Assembly (NCBI GenBank): GCA_029006195.1
Contig: JAQXGH010000001.1
Span: forward strand, 48,338 to 112,337
Direction: 5' to 3'
DNA from: Bacillota bacterium
GTDB taxonomy: Bacteria > Bacillota > Clostridia > Peptostreptococcales > Anaerovoracaceae
DNA: 64,000 nt
Shown here in pieces: positions 35,549-43,762 of this stretch. The position numbers and the translations under genes were made by a program. How positions within the stretch are numbered: the first letter of the stretch is position 1; each line of letters begins with the position of its first letter. The notes beneath the pieces are model-generated. The model made no database searches. It saw nothing but the letters and a program-made list of their open reading frames with translations, and had not been told where the DNA came from.

Positions 35549-35585
35549 AAAAGACGTTGCACTCAGTTGTAACGTCTTTTATTTT
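35549..35585 (+). terminator. Terminator of the sigma54 operon
   Basis: Perfect 10-bp stem AAAAGACGTT / AACGTCTTTT with a 12-nt loop, followed by ATTTTG; the T-tract is partly in the stem. Usable in both directions. Confidence 0.8.
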
Positions 35586-35808
35586 GTCTGGCGTGGGGAT
35601 TTTTGGATTTCGCATCCGTCAATAAAACCGTCAACCATCTCCTTATTGTGAACCATCGATGCAAAGCAAAGAAAGCAGCGAAGATAGCTGGATTAAACAA
35701 ATTTCTCAGAATATACTATGCGAGAGTAAGCGAAGTATACTCATAGAACAACATTATACAGTTTTGAGGTCGGCTATGCCGGCCTGTTTGTGATGTGATG
35801 AAAAGAGG
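35586..35808. other. Gene-poor spacer between convergent units
   Basis: About 220 bp between the sigma54 operon and the ThrE-type genes. It contains a small hairpin GGTCGGC-TAT-GCCGGCC (near 35769-35785) and a 44-codon open frame from an ATG near 35658 without a ribosome site. I see no gene I can support. Confidence 0.4.
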
Positions 35809-35850
35809 AAACCTGCTAAGAAAAAGCAGTTGACTTTTCTTAGCGGGTTT
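35809..35850 (-). terminator. Terminator of the ThrE-type operon
   Basis: AAACCTGCTAAGAAAA / TTTTCTTAGCGGGTTT, a 16-bp stem with one G-T pair and a 10-nt loop. On the minus strand it overlaps the stop codon of the ThrE_2-like gene. Confidence 0.75.
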
Positions 35851-36307
35851 ATATGCGTTTTTTTACTTTTATCTTGTTTAATACCGATGTCTTTACGAAT
35901 ACCGTAAAGGATTCGACTATGAGAAGTCCTATGGCAATAGCACCGGCCATACAGAGCATCTCGATGCCTAGGTCTGCAGCCTTTGCCATATCGCCATCCT
36001 GGATGGCCATCATAGTATTGAACACATTGATTCCGGGAACCATAGGAACGATACCTGGAATAATGTAAACTGTGCTGGCGTTCTTCATGACTCTAGATGC
36101 TATGAAGCTGGTGATGCCAACAGATGCCGCTGCGAAAAGGCATCCCAGTATAGGTGATGCGTAATAGATCATCGAAGCCTTATATATAACCCAGGCTATG
36201 GCGCCGATCAGGCCGCATACTGGTAAATCACGTTTGCCTACATTGAACAATAGGCTGAAGCCCATGGTAGCAACCATGGCAGTTATGAATTCAAATAAGA
36301 GGTTCAT
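35849..36307 (-). CDS. ThrE_2-like half of a threonine/serine exporter
   Basis: A 152-residue membrane protein with about four or five hydrophobic segments, matching the small C-terminal half of split ThrE-type amino-acid exporters (VPGIVPMVPGINVFNTM is characteristic). I start it at 36307 (MNLLFEF): GGAGG lies 9 nt upstream within the partner gene, and the ATG shares one base with the partner's TAA stop. An upstream in-frame start at 36334 is less likely. With the adjacent ThrE gene it should form one exporter of threonine, serine or small peptides. Confidence 0.82.
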   Translation of the reverse strand: MNLLFEFITAMVATMGFSLLFNVGKRDLPVCGLIGAIAWVIYKASMIYYASPILGCLFAAASVGITSFIASRVMKNASTVYIIPGIVPMVPGINVFNTMMAIQDGDMAKAADLGIEMLCMAGAIAIGLLIVESFTVFVKTSVLNKIKVKKRI

Positions 36308-37104
36308 TAGAATATACCTCCTAACATCGTCCATAGCTTAATTACGATACCGGCACCTGCTGCTAGGGACACAGCGGTTAGAATAACTTCTGATATTCTG
36401 GATTCTCCGGAAATCAGCTGGCCGTCCAGAAGGTCTCTGATGCAGTTGGTTATGGCAACGCCAGGAACAAACAGCATGAGAACTCCTACGACAATAGGTT
36501 TGTAGGTTACCAGCGGTGCCAGTGGTGAAGCTACAGAAAGCGCCATGGCCAAAAGTCCGGATAGCGCAGAACAGCATACATTCTTGATAAAGAAGTTTGC
36601 ATTGTAACTGTTCATCAGAACTGCCAGGCAGAAGCTGATCATGCCGATTACGAAAGCGGCAAGGGCTTCCCATATGTTAGCTCCGATAAGAAGGGAGAAG
36701 GCTCCTGCGCCAACCCCTGCACCTATGAGTCTAAACGGGAACGGGTAAGGCTTTTCATCTTCGATGGCTTTAAGGATAGCCATCCCTTCATCTATTGTCA
36801 TATCCGTGGAAACGAATTCCCTGGAGAAACTGTTCAACTTAGCTATTTTGTTTAAATTAGTTGAAGTACTCTTTATCTGTTTCAGGAATGTATATGTATC
36901 ATCATCTGAGTCGCCGTTATCGATACTAATGAATATTCCTGTAGGAACAGCGAATGATTCAACGTACTGGATACCGCAGGCTTTAACGATTCTGGTTACA
37001 GTATCCTGGACTCTGGATACCTCAGCACCGTTTTTCATAAGAAGCTCGCCAGCGTATAGAGCCAGTATGAGTATTTTTTTTTGCTTTTCTTTATCCAATC
37101 TCAA
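36307..37104 (-). CDS. ThrE-like N-terminal half of a threonine/serine exporter
   Basis: A 265-residue DUF1212/ThrE-type protein. The soluble N-terminal part (about 1-115) has GELLMKNGAEVSRVQDTV and an FAVPTGIFISID strand typical of the family; about five membrane helices follow, with VGVLMLFVPGVAITNCIRDL. The start is a TTG at 37104 or the TTG two codons later at 37098, which is better spaced from GAAGGTG. The TTG at 37104 overlaps the stop of the small zinc-ribbon frame upstream. It is followed by the ThrE_2 partner with a 1-nt overlap. Confidence 0.82.
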   Translation of the reverse strand: MRLDKEKQKKILILALYAGELLMKNGAEVSRVQDTVTRIVKACGIQYVESFAVPTGIFISIDNGDSDDDTYTFLKQIKSTSTNLNKIAKLNSFSREFVSTDMTIDEGMAILKAIEDEKPYPFPFRLIGAGVGAGAFSLLIGANIWEALAAFVIGMISFCLAVLMNSYNANFFIKNVCCSALSGLLAMALSVASPLAPLVTYKPIVVGVLMLFVPGVAITNCIRDLLDGQLISGESRISEVILTAVSLAAGAGIVIKLWTMLGGIF

Positions 37105-37189
37105 TCACCTTCGAAATAGTCTATATAGAGCTCATTGCCCTGGACCACCCTATGGTCATTGCTACCGCAATGTGGGCAGGCGGTTTCAT
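37101..37189 (-). pseudogene. Frame-broken small zinc-ribbon ORF
   Basis: On the minus strand, one frame reads ACPHCGSNDHRVVQGN then ELYIDYFEGD and a TGA, with a Cys-Pro-x-Cys-Gly knuckle typical of zinc ribbons. This frame has no ATG, GTG or TTG. Just upstream, AAAGGA is followed 5 nt later by an ATG (37189) in another frame. From that ATG to the stop is 89 nt, one short of 30 codons, so a 1-nt deletion would explain it. The TGA overlaps the TTG of the ThrE gene, which suggests translational coupling. Sequencing error is possible. Confidence 0.45.
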
Positions 37190-37207
37190 TCTTGTCCTTT
37201 ATATTAA

Positions 37208-37732
37208 TTAAAATTTCTCGTTATGTATCTTTGTCATATCCAGGCTATCGAGTGTGTAGCCTTCAGGGTGCTTATCGATTGCGCCAACTGAAAGAATAGC
37301 CTGCACTTCGAACTGCTCAGGAACACCAAGGAGCCCCTTGATGTATTCACTTGTGCTCTGTCCATCAGGAGTCTGACGGAGCCTGCACTGGATCCAGCAG
37401 CTTCCGAGGCCCAGATGATCCGCCATGAGATGCATGTTTGACATTGCTATTGAACAATCTTCTGTCCATACATCAGATTTGGAAGTATCACCAAGAACTA
37501 CGATAGCGCAGAAGGCACCTTCAAGCATCTTGGCTGAGTGGTCTCTGCAGTCAGAAAGCTTAGAAAGCATATCTCTATCTTTAACTACTACAAATTCCCA
37601 AGGTCTTGACTTCCTGCTTGAAGCGCTAAGTAGACCTGCCTGAAGTATAGTTTTTATATCTTCATCTTTAACGGGCTGGCCGTTATATTTTCTCATGCTC
37701 TTACGAGTCTGAAGTATTGTAAGTAAATCCAT
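37208..37732 (-). CDS. Nitroreductase family FMN protein
   Basis: A 174-residue nitroreductase-fold oxidoreductase. The start at 37732 (MDLLTILQTRKSMRKYNG) has GGGAGAAATA upstream; a longer frame from 37786 adds 18 poorly conserved residues. RKSMRKY (FMN phosphate contacts), SSRKSRPWEFVVVKD and LGLGSCWIQCRLRQ are typical. The physiological substrate is unknown. It is probably the first gene of the minus-strand unit that continues into the zinc-ribbon frame and the exporter pair. Confidence 0.88.
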   Translation of the reverse strand: MDLLTILQTRKSMRKYNGQPVKDEDIKTILQAGLLSASSRKSRPWEFVVVKDRDMLSKLSDCRDHSAKMLEGAFCAIVVLGDTSKSDVWTEDCSIAMSNMHLMADHLGLGSCWIQCRLRQTPDGQSTSEYIKGLLGVPEQFEVQAILSVGAIDKHPEGYTLDSLDMTKIHNEKF

Positions 37733-37844
37733 ATTATTTCTCCCTACGTTTATTTCTGCGTTAAGTTTATTCGAAAAACAATGCAATTACAAGAGCTGCG
37801 GGAGTATAATGAAAAAGTAAAATGGTTATAAGGGAGGAAAATTT

Positions 37845-38771
37845 ATGTTATACACTAAACTTACAGATATGATAGGTAACACTCCGCTTTTCCTGGCATC
37901 AGCATATGCTAAGGCAGTAGGGGCACAGGCTAACATCATGGCTAAGCTGGAATACTTCAATCCGGCTGGAAGTGCTAAGGATAGAGTTGGAGCTGCAATG
38001 ATAAAGGACGCTGAAGAAAGAGGAATACTTAAGGAAGGTTCAGTTATCATCGAACCGACTAGCGGTAATACTGGAATAGGCCTTGCTTCCATCGCAACAG
38101 CTAAGGGATATAGAACAATTCTTACAATGCCTGACACAATGTCAGTTGAGAGAAGAAAGCTTCTGGCAGGATATGGCGCAGAAATCGTACTTACTCCAGG
38201 AGCTGAAGGCATGAGCGGTGCCATCGCTAAGGCTGAAGAACTGGCTGCAAGTATCGAAGGTTCATTCATTCCTGGACAGTTTGATAATCCTGCAAACCCA
38301 GCTGCACACTACGCATCAACTGGCCCTGAAATCTGGGCAGATACAGATGGCAAGGTTGATATCTTCGTAGCAGGCGTTGGTACAGGCGGAACCCTTACAG
38401 GCGTTGGCGAATATCTTAAGGAACAGAATCCTGACGTTGAAGTTTATGCAGTAGAACCTGATTCATCGCCGGTTCTTTCAGAGGGCAGAGCAGGAGCTCA
38501 TGGAATTCAAGGCATCGGTGCCAATTTCGTACCTAGCATCCTGAATACTGATTTATATAAGGAAGTTCTCAGAATCACAAACGAAGATTCACTCATCGAA
38601 GCTCGTCGTTTTGCAGCATCAGAAGGTATTCTGGTAGGTATCTCATCAGGAGCTGCCCTTAAGGGTGCCGAGATCCTGGCTAAGAGACCTGAAAATGCTG
38701 GCAAAAATATCGTAGTTCTTCTGCCAGACTCAGGAGACAGATATCTTTCAACAGCACTCTTCGAAGACTAA
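37845..38771 (+). CDS. cysK: Cysteine synthase (first paralogue)
   Basis: A 308-residue O-acetylserine sulfhydrylase making cysteine from O-acetylserine and sulfide. The PLP lysine is K45 in [14 protein letters not shown] (Ala replaces the usual Val before Lys); [12 protein letters not shown] and the GTGGTLTG phosphate loop are intact. AAGGGAGG is the ribosome site. A terminator separates it from the next gene, so it is independent of the operator-controlled metY-cysK pair. It is a close paralogue of the gene at 40243, same length. Confidence 0.93.
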   Translation: MLYTKLTDMIGNTPLFLASAYAKAVGAQANIMAKLEYFNPAGSAKDRVGAAMIKDAEERGILKEGSVIIEPTSGNTGIGLASIATAKGYRTILTMPDTMSVERRKLLAGYGAEIVLTPGAEGMSGAIAKAEELAASIEGSFIPGQFDNPANPAAHYASTGPEIWADTDGKVDIFVAGVGTGGTLTGVGEYLKEQNPDVEVYAVEPDSSPVLSEGRAGAHGIQGIGANFVPSILNTDLYKEVLRITNEDSLIEARRFAASEGILVGISSGAALKGAEILAKRPENAGKNIVVLLPDSGDRYLSTALFED

Positions 38772-38782
38772 ATAAACGCAAA

Positions 38783-38812
38783 GGCTATCATCTAATGGGT
38801 GATAGCTTTTTT
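38783..38812 (+). terminator. Terminator of first cysK
   Basis: GCTATCA (38783-38789) pairs with TGATAGC (38799-38805) across a 9-nt loop, followed by seven T. Confidence 0.85.
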
Positions 38813-38821
38813 TCATATTAA

Positions 38822-38897
38822 AAACCTATTGACAAAATAGGTTTATAGAGTTATACTTTGGTCAATTCGATAATAAACCTACTAATAAGATAGGAAA
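38822..38897 (+). promoter_or_regulatory. cys operon promoter with two Rrf2-type operators
   Basis: Promoter: TTGACA (38829-38834), 17 nt, TATACT (38852-38857). Site 1, AAACCTATT-GACAA-AATAGGTTT (38822-38844), is a perfect 9-bp inverted repeat that covers the -35. Site 2, AAACCTACT-AATAA-GATAGGAAA (38875-38897), lies just after the predicted start of transcription. Both match CCTAYT-N5-RRTAGG, also found in the Rrf2 gene promoter at 19563-19579. Binding would repress the metY-cysK operon. Confidence 0.75.
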
Positions 38898-38920
38898 TAA
38901 ATATAAAGGAGCCAAAGGAA

Positions 38921-40228
38921 ATGACTAAAATTAAGAGAGAAGATAGAAAGTTAAAATTTGAAACACTAGCTTTACATGTTGGGCAGGAAGAACCGGATCC
39001 AGCTTCGGATTCAAGGGCGGTTCCTATCTACGCGACTACATCATATGTATTCAGGGACTCGGCTCATGCTGCAGCCAGATTCGGACTGGCAGATCCGGGG
39101 AACATTTACGGTAGACTTACTAATTCTACTCAAGGGGTATTCGAAGATAGAATCGCGGCGCTTGAAGGTGGAGTAGCTGGCCTTGCTGTAGCATCAGGAG
39201 CAGCAGCTATAACATATACTATCCAGGCTCTGGCTACGCAGGGCGAACACATTGTTGCTCAGAAGACTATTTACGGTGGCACTTCAAACCTTCTGGCGCA
39301 CACACTTAAGCTGTATGGCATTGAGACAACGTTTGTGGATGCTCATAATATCGAAGAAGTGAGAGCCGCAATTCAGCCTAACACTAAAGCTATATATCTG
39401 GAAACTCTGGGAAATCCTAACAGCGATATTCCTGATATAGATGCCATATCACTCCTGGCTCACGAAAAGGGACTGCCGGTCGTAGTGGATAATACTTTCG
39501 GAACTCCTTACCTCTTTAGGCCTATCGAGCACGGAGCAGATATTGTTATCCACTCGGCAACAAAATTCATCGGTGGTCATGGAACTACACTCGGTGGAGT
39601 AATAGTAGATGGGGGAACTTTTGATTGGGAGGCAAACGGTAAATATCCATGGATATCAGAACCAAATCCAAGTTACCACGGAGTTAAGTTTACAGAGGCC
39701 GCAGGCGCTGCAGCTTTTGCAACATACGTTAGAGCAATACTCCTTAGAGATACGGGAGCATGCATATCGCCGTTTGCAGCCTTTCTGCTCCTGCAGGGAA
39801 CTGAAACTCTCTCTCTTAGATTAGATAGACATATTGAAAATACGAAGAAGGTGGTTGAATACTTGTCAAACCACCCGCTGGTCGAGAAGGTAAATCACCC
39901 ATCGCTTCCGGAGCATCCGGATCACGAGCTATTTGAGAAATATTTCCCGGGCGGCGGTGCGAGCATATTCACATTCGATATTAAGGGTGGACAGGCAGAA
40001 GCTCATAAATTTATCGATAACCTGGAAATCTTCTCGCTGCTGGCAAATGTAGCAGATGTTAAATCGCTGGTTATCCATCCAGCAACTACAACTCACAGTC
40101 AGTGCACAGAAGAAGAGCTGCTGGCTCAGGATATTAAGCCAAGCACAATTAGACTTTCGATTGGAACAGAAAATATTGATGATATAATTCAGGACCTGGA
40201 AGAAGCATTCAAGGTTCTTTCGGAATAG
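38921..40228 (+). CDS. metY: O-acetylhomoserine (thiol) lyase, cys operon
   Basis: A 435-residue Cys/Met metabolism PLP enzyme of the O-acetylhomoserine sulfhydrylase branch. [33 protein letters not shown], the PLP lysine K215 in [11 protein letters not shown] and the [18 protein letters not shown] motif identify it. It is a typical MetY, more so than the gene at 26683. AAAGGAG is the ribosome site. It is transcribed from the operator-bearing promoter and followed 14 nt later by cysK, so homocysteine and cysteine formation are controlled together. Confidence 0.92.
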   Translation: MTKIKREDRKLKFETLALHVGQEEPDPASDSRAVPIYATTSYVFRDSAHAAARFGLADPGNIYGRLTNSTQGVFEDRIAALEGGVAGLAVASGAAAITYTIQALATQGEHIVAQKTIYGGTSNLLAHTLKLYGIETTFVDAHNIEEVRAAIQPNTKAIYLETLGNPNSDIPDIDAISLLAHEKGLPVVVDNTFGTPYLFRPIEHGADIVIHSATKFIGGHGTTLGGVIVDGGTFDWEANGKYPWISEPNPSYHGVKFTEAAGAAAFATYVRAILLRDTGACISPFAAFLLLQGTETLSLRLDRHIENTKKVVEYLSNHPLVEKVNHPSLPEHPDHELFEKYFPGGGASIFTFDIKGGQAEAHKFIDNLEIFSLLANVADVKSLVIHPATTTHSQCTEEELLAQDIKPSTIRLSIGTENIDDIIQDLEEAFKVLSE

Positions 40229-40242
40229 AGGAGGATAGAGTA

Positions 40243-41169
40243 ATGACAAAGATTTATGAAAGCGTAACAGAGCTTATTGGCAAGACACCGCTTCTTAAGC
40301 TTAACAATTTCAATGCAGGCGGCAAGGCAAACATTTTAGCTAAGCTTGAATATTTCAATCCGGCGGGATCAGTTAAGGATAGGGTCGCTGCTAAGATGAT
40401 AGCAGATGCCGAGGGGAAGGGTCTTCTTAAAGAGGGTTCGGTTATAATCGAGCCAACTAGCGGTAACACAGGCATAGGTCTGGCGTCTATCGCTGCTGCT
40501 AAGGGATATAGGGCAATTCTGACAATGCCTGAAACAATGTCTGTAGAGAGAAGAAATCTTCTAAAGGCATATGGAGCAGAAATCGTTCTTACTCCGGGTG
40601 CAGACGGCATGAAGGGCGCTATCGCTAAAGCAGAGGAGCTGGCGAAGGAAATTCCTGGTGGATTTATTCCTGGACAGTTCGTCAACCCTGCTAATCCGGC
40701 AGCTCATCTGGAATCAACAGGACCTGAAATCTGGGAAGATACAGATGGTAAGGTGGATATTCTTGTTTCAAGCGTAGGAACAGGTGGAACTATAACAGGA
40801 ACAGGTACATATCTTAAGCAGAAGAACCCTGATATCAAGGTGGTAGCTGTTGAACCTGCAGGATCTCCAGTGCTTTCACAGGGTCATGCAGGACCACACA
40901 AAATTCAGGGAATTGGAGCAGGCTTTGTTCCTGATATTCTGGATACTGACATTTATGATGAAATTATTACTATAGAAGATGCGGATGCATTCGCAACTGG
41001 CAGAGAGTTCGGTAAGTCAGAAGGCGTTCTTGTTGGCATTTCATCTGGTGCAGCGCTTTATGCAGCGAAACAGCTGGCGGCTCGTTCTGAAAATGTGGGT
41101 AAGAATATTGTAGTAATACTGCCTGATACTGGAGATAGATATCTTTCGACTGCGCTCTTCGCGGACTAA
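40243..41169 (+). CDS. cysK: Cysteine synthase (second paralogue)
   Basis: A 308-residue cysteine synthase with the canonical [14 protein letters not shown] lysine motif, [12 protein letters not shown] and [13 protein letters not shown]. It shares most of its sequence with the gene at 37845, ending [12 protein letters not shown] versus [23 protein letters not shown] before the ATG is a strong ribosome site. Second gene of the regulated operon. The two copies may serve different sulfur conditions, one constitutive and one repressible. Confidence 0.93.
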   Translation: MTKIYESVTELIGKTPLLKLNNFNAGGKANILAKLEYFNPAGSVKDRVAAKMIADAEGKGLLKEGSVIIEPTSGNTGIGLASIAAAKGYRAILTMPETMSVERRNLLKAYGAEIVLTPGADGMKGAIAKAEELAKEIPGGFIPGQFVNPANPAAHLESTGPEIWEDTDGKVDILVSSVGTGGTITGTGTYLKQKNPDIKVVAVEPAGSPVLSQGHAGPHKIQGIGAGFVPDILDTDIYDEIITIEDADAFATGREFGKSEGVLVGISSGAALYAAKQLAARSENVGKNIVVILPDTGDRYLSTALFAD

Positions 41170-41182
41170 TAGTGAGTAATAA

Positions 41183-41217
41183 AAAAGGAGGGGATCAATG
41201 TCATGTCCTCTCCTTTT
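41183..41217. terminator. Bidirectional terminator between cysK and purC
   Basis: AAAAGGAGGGGA / TCCTCTCCTTTT, a 12-bp stem with one G-T pair and an 11-nt loop. The outer A/T pairs give U-tracts on both strands, serving two convergent genes. Confidence 0.8.
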
Positions 41218-41230
41218 GGCTATCTAGTAA

Positions 41231-42100
41231 TTAGATTTCCTTACCAGTAAGAAGTGTATATGCTTCCTTGTACTTAGCGATTGTCTTATCGATTACATCC
41301 TGTGGGAGTGTGTAGTCGCTGTCTGGGTTAGCCAGAAGCCAGTCTCTTACGAACTGCTTATCATATGAAGGCTGACCCTTTCCTGGTTCATAACCTTCAA
41401 GCGGCCAGAAACGTGAGCTGTCTGGAGTCAGCATTTCGTCGCCGATAACCATTACGCCGTTTTCGTCGATACCGAATTCGAACTTAGTGTCAGCGATGAT
41501 GATGCCCTTTGACAGAGCGTATTCAGCGCACTTCTTGTAGATACCGATAGTGGCATCCTTAAGCTGCTGAGCATATTCTTCGCCCTTACCAGGATATGCC
41601 TTCTCAAGTACTTCGATACTTTCTTCGTATGAGATGTTAATATCGTGATCGCCGATTTCAGCCTTAGTGCTTGGTGTGTAGATAGGTTCAGGAAGCTTAT
41701 CTGATTCCTGGAGGCCTTCTGGAAGTGTAATGCCGCAAACAGTACCGTTTTCGAGGTAGCTCTTCCAGCCGCTGCCTGTGATGTAGCCTCTAACGATGCA
41801 TTCGATTGGCAGCATCTCCAGCTTCTTACACATAGTGCTCTTCTTAATGAATCTTTCCTGCTGGAAGAATTCAGGCATGTCACTGTTATCAACTGAGATA
41901 AGGTGGTTAGGAATGATATCGCTAGTGTAATCAAACCAGAACTTTGACATAAGTGTCAGAACAGCACCCTTATCAGTGATAGTGTTGTTCAGGATGTGGT
42001 CGAAAGCTGAAATTCTATCAGTTGCAACCATGATAAGGTTATCGCCGTTATCATAAATTTCACGAACCTTACCTTCTTTAATTGGTGTATATTCTTTCAT
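41231..42100 (-). CDS. purC: Phosphoribosylaminoimidazole-succinocarboxamide synthase
   Basis: SAICAR synthetase, 289 residues, joins CAIR and aspartate in purine synthesis. The start at 42100 (MKEYTPIKEGKVREIYDNG) has GGAGG 8 nt upstream; longer in-frame starts up to 42229 lack support. ATDRISAFDHIL, ECIVRGYITGSGW and ADTKFEFG are the family motifs. It is monocistronic and not in the usual purE-purC-purF cluster. The divergent gene on the other side encodes an unrelated lipoprotein. Confidence 0.95.
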   Translation of the reverse strand: MKEYTPIKEGKVREIYDNGDNLIMVATDRISAFDHILNNTITDKGAVLTLMSKFWFDYTSDIIPNHLISVDNSDMPEFFQQERFIKKSTMCKKLEMLPIECIVRGYITGSGWKSYLENGTVCGITLPEGLQESDKLPEPIYTPSTKAEIGDHDINISYEESIEVLEKAYPGKGEEYAQQLKDATIGIYKKCAEYALSKGIIIADTKFEFGIDENGVMVIGDEMLTPDSSRFWPLEGYEPGKGQPSYDKQFVRDWLLANPDSDYTLPQDVIDKTIAKYKEAYTLLTGKEI

Positions 42101-42277
42101 TGATGGATCCTCCATATAATCAGTAAAATTATTGTTCAGTATATCACAAATTTCGGCTAATGTGTTGAATTGGTGTGCAAAATCTGCAAGCATTATGAAT
42201 TTCAACTTGTTTATATTTACTGCCATCACAAAAAAATGTATAATAACTTCGTATGCAATTAAAATGAGGTGTAATAC

Positions 42278-43501
42278 GTGAAAAAGATTAAAATATTAGC
42301 AGCAGTGATGGTTTTAGCTGTTACAGCAATGTCACTCACAGGCTGCATTACTTTCGATAATTTCAAGGCTGCTTTCATCGACAAACCGCAGGATAAGCAG
42401 GCTATCATACAGATCGGTATTTTCGAGCCTATTACAGGTGCGGATTCCGTAGAAGCTGAAGCGGAAATCAGAGGCATTCAGCTTGCCAACAGCGTTCATC
42501 CAAATGTTGATGGTAAGGCTATCCAGTTAGTGTTTGCGGATAACAAGTCTGATATCGATGCTGCGGAAACAGCTGTGCAGACTCTGATCGTTAAACAGCC
42601 TGCTGTAATCTTAGGAAGTTACCAAAGTGTATACTCACTGGCAGCGGCTCCTTATATTGAGGATGCTAAGATTCCAGCTATAGCTATCACAAATTCCAAT
42701 CCACTGGTAACAAAGAATCATGATTTCTATTTCAGAGTATGTTACGTCGATTCATATCAGGGTGATATTCTGGCGGATTATGTTCTGAATCAGAGACACG
42801 AGAAGACTGCAGGTGTCCTGCTTCCATCCAGGGATGAAGCGGCTCAGGCTATGGCTTCGGAGTTCATGAATAGAATCAAGGAAACAACAGGTAATGAAGA
42901 TGCTATCCTGGCATACGAAGAATATAAGGCCGGAACTAAGGATTTCTCTGAGCAGCTTGATATCATCAAGGCATCAAGAGTTAAGACTGTTATCCTGCCT
43001 GGAGAAGTTAAGGATTCAATTAATATCATTAACCAGGCCGCAGAAAAGGGAATGTCAGTTCAATTCCTGGGCGGTCCTGAATGGAATGAAGCATCTTTTG
43101 CCAAGGCATTAAACGATAAGGTCAAATCAGAGAGCCTGGCCTTCGTAAGTTTCTTCGGATCAGAGGGCAAGGTTGTTGAGCAGTCTGAGTCAGTAAGCGA
43201 AGAAAGAGAGAAGTTCCTGAAGGCGTATAGTGATATGTACGGCGAGGATTCAGTACCTTCAGATGCCGTTGCACTGGGCTATGATGCATACCTGGTTGCA
43301 ATCGATGCTATAGGTAAGGCGCATACTGCAACTGATGGTGAAGCGATCGCAGATATTCTTCGCAGCCCTAAGTATTCATTTGATGGAGCTTCAGGATACA
43401 TTAACTTCAGCAGCATAGGCGATCCCATTAAAACTGCCTACATTAACACTTGGCAGTACGGGCAGCCTACAACAATATACACATATGAACCAGTTAGATA
43501 A
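42278..43501 (+). CDS. ABC transporter substrate-binding lipoprotein (LivJ type), orphan
   Basis: A 407-residue periplasmic-type binding protein of the branched-chain amino acid (LivJ) family. A lipoprotein signal peptide ends in SLTGC (Cys about residue 23). The two-lobed fold is seen in IQIGIFEPITGADSVEA, PAVILGSYQSVYSLAAAPY and SDAVALGYDAYLVAIDAI. Translation begins at GTG 42278 after GAGGTG. No permease or ATPase genes are near, so it either serves a distant transporter or acts as a sensor. Ligand probably an amino acid or amide; unproven. Confidence 0.85.
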   Translation: MKKIKILAAVMVLAVTAMSLTGCITFDNFKAAFIDKPQDKQAIIQIGIFEPITGADSVEAEAEIRGIQLANSVHPNVDGKAIQLVFADNKSDIDAAETAVQTLIVKQPAVILGSYQSVYSLAAAPYIEDAKIPAIAITNSNPLVTKNHDFYFRVCYVDSYQGDILADYVLNQRHEKTAGVLLPSRDEAAQAMASEFMNRIKETTGNEDAILAYEEYKAGTKDFSEQLDIIKASRVKTVILPGEVKDSINIINQAAEKGMSVQFLGGPEWNEASFAKALNDKVKSESLAFVSFFGSEGKVVEQSESVSEEREKFLKAYSDMYGEDSVPSDAVALGYDAYLVAIDAIGKAHTATDGEAIADILRSPKYSFDGASGYINFSSIGDPIKTAYINTWQYGQPTTIYTYEPVR

Positions 43502-43535
43502 TTATTAAATTATATATATTAAGGAGAGATGAGAA

Positions 43536-43760
43536 ATGGAACAGAAGATTAAGGAAGCACTTAACGTAATCAGACCAGTACTTCAGAGAGACGGTGGAGA
43601 TATTGAATTCGTAGAATATACAGATGATAACATCGTTAAGGTTAGACTGCAGGGTCACTGCGCAGGCTGCCCAGGCGCTCAAATGACAATCAAGGGCGTT
43701 GTAGAAAGAATCCTCGTTGAAAGCTACCCTGAAATCAAGGGCGTTGAATCTGTACAGTAA
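43536..43760 (+). CDS. NifU C-terminal-like Fe-S scaffold
   Basis: A 74-residue protein that is only the NifU C-terminal domain, an Fe-S cluster scaffold or carrier. IRPVLQRDGGDIEFVEY and the CAGCPGA motif (Cys-x-x-Cys, about 42-45) are diagnostic. AAGGAGAG lies before the ATG. The dipeptidase start is two bases past its stop. It could be under the same Fe-S physiology as the IscR-like regulator, but no operator of that type is upstream. Confidence 0.93.
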   Translation: MEQKIKEALNVIRPVLQRDGGDIEFVEYTDDNIVKVRLQGHCAGCPGAQMTIKGVVERILVESYPEIKGVESVQ

Positions 43761-43762
43761 TT

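Noticed and set aside
35646..35793. A 44-codon frame starting MQSKESSED in the spacer after the M20 gene
   Set aside because: No ribosome site, overlaps a hairpin, and no recognisable motif.
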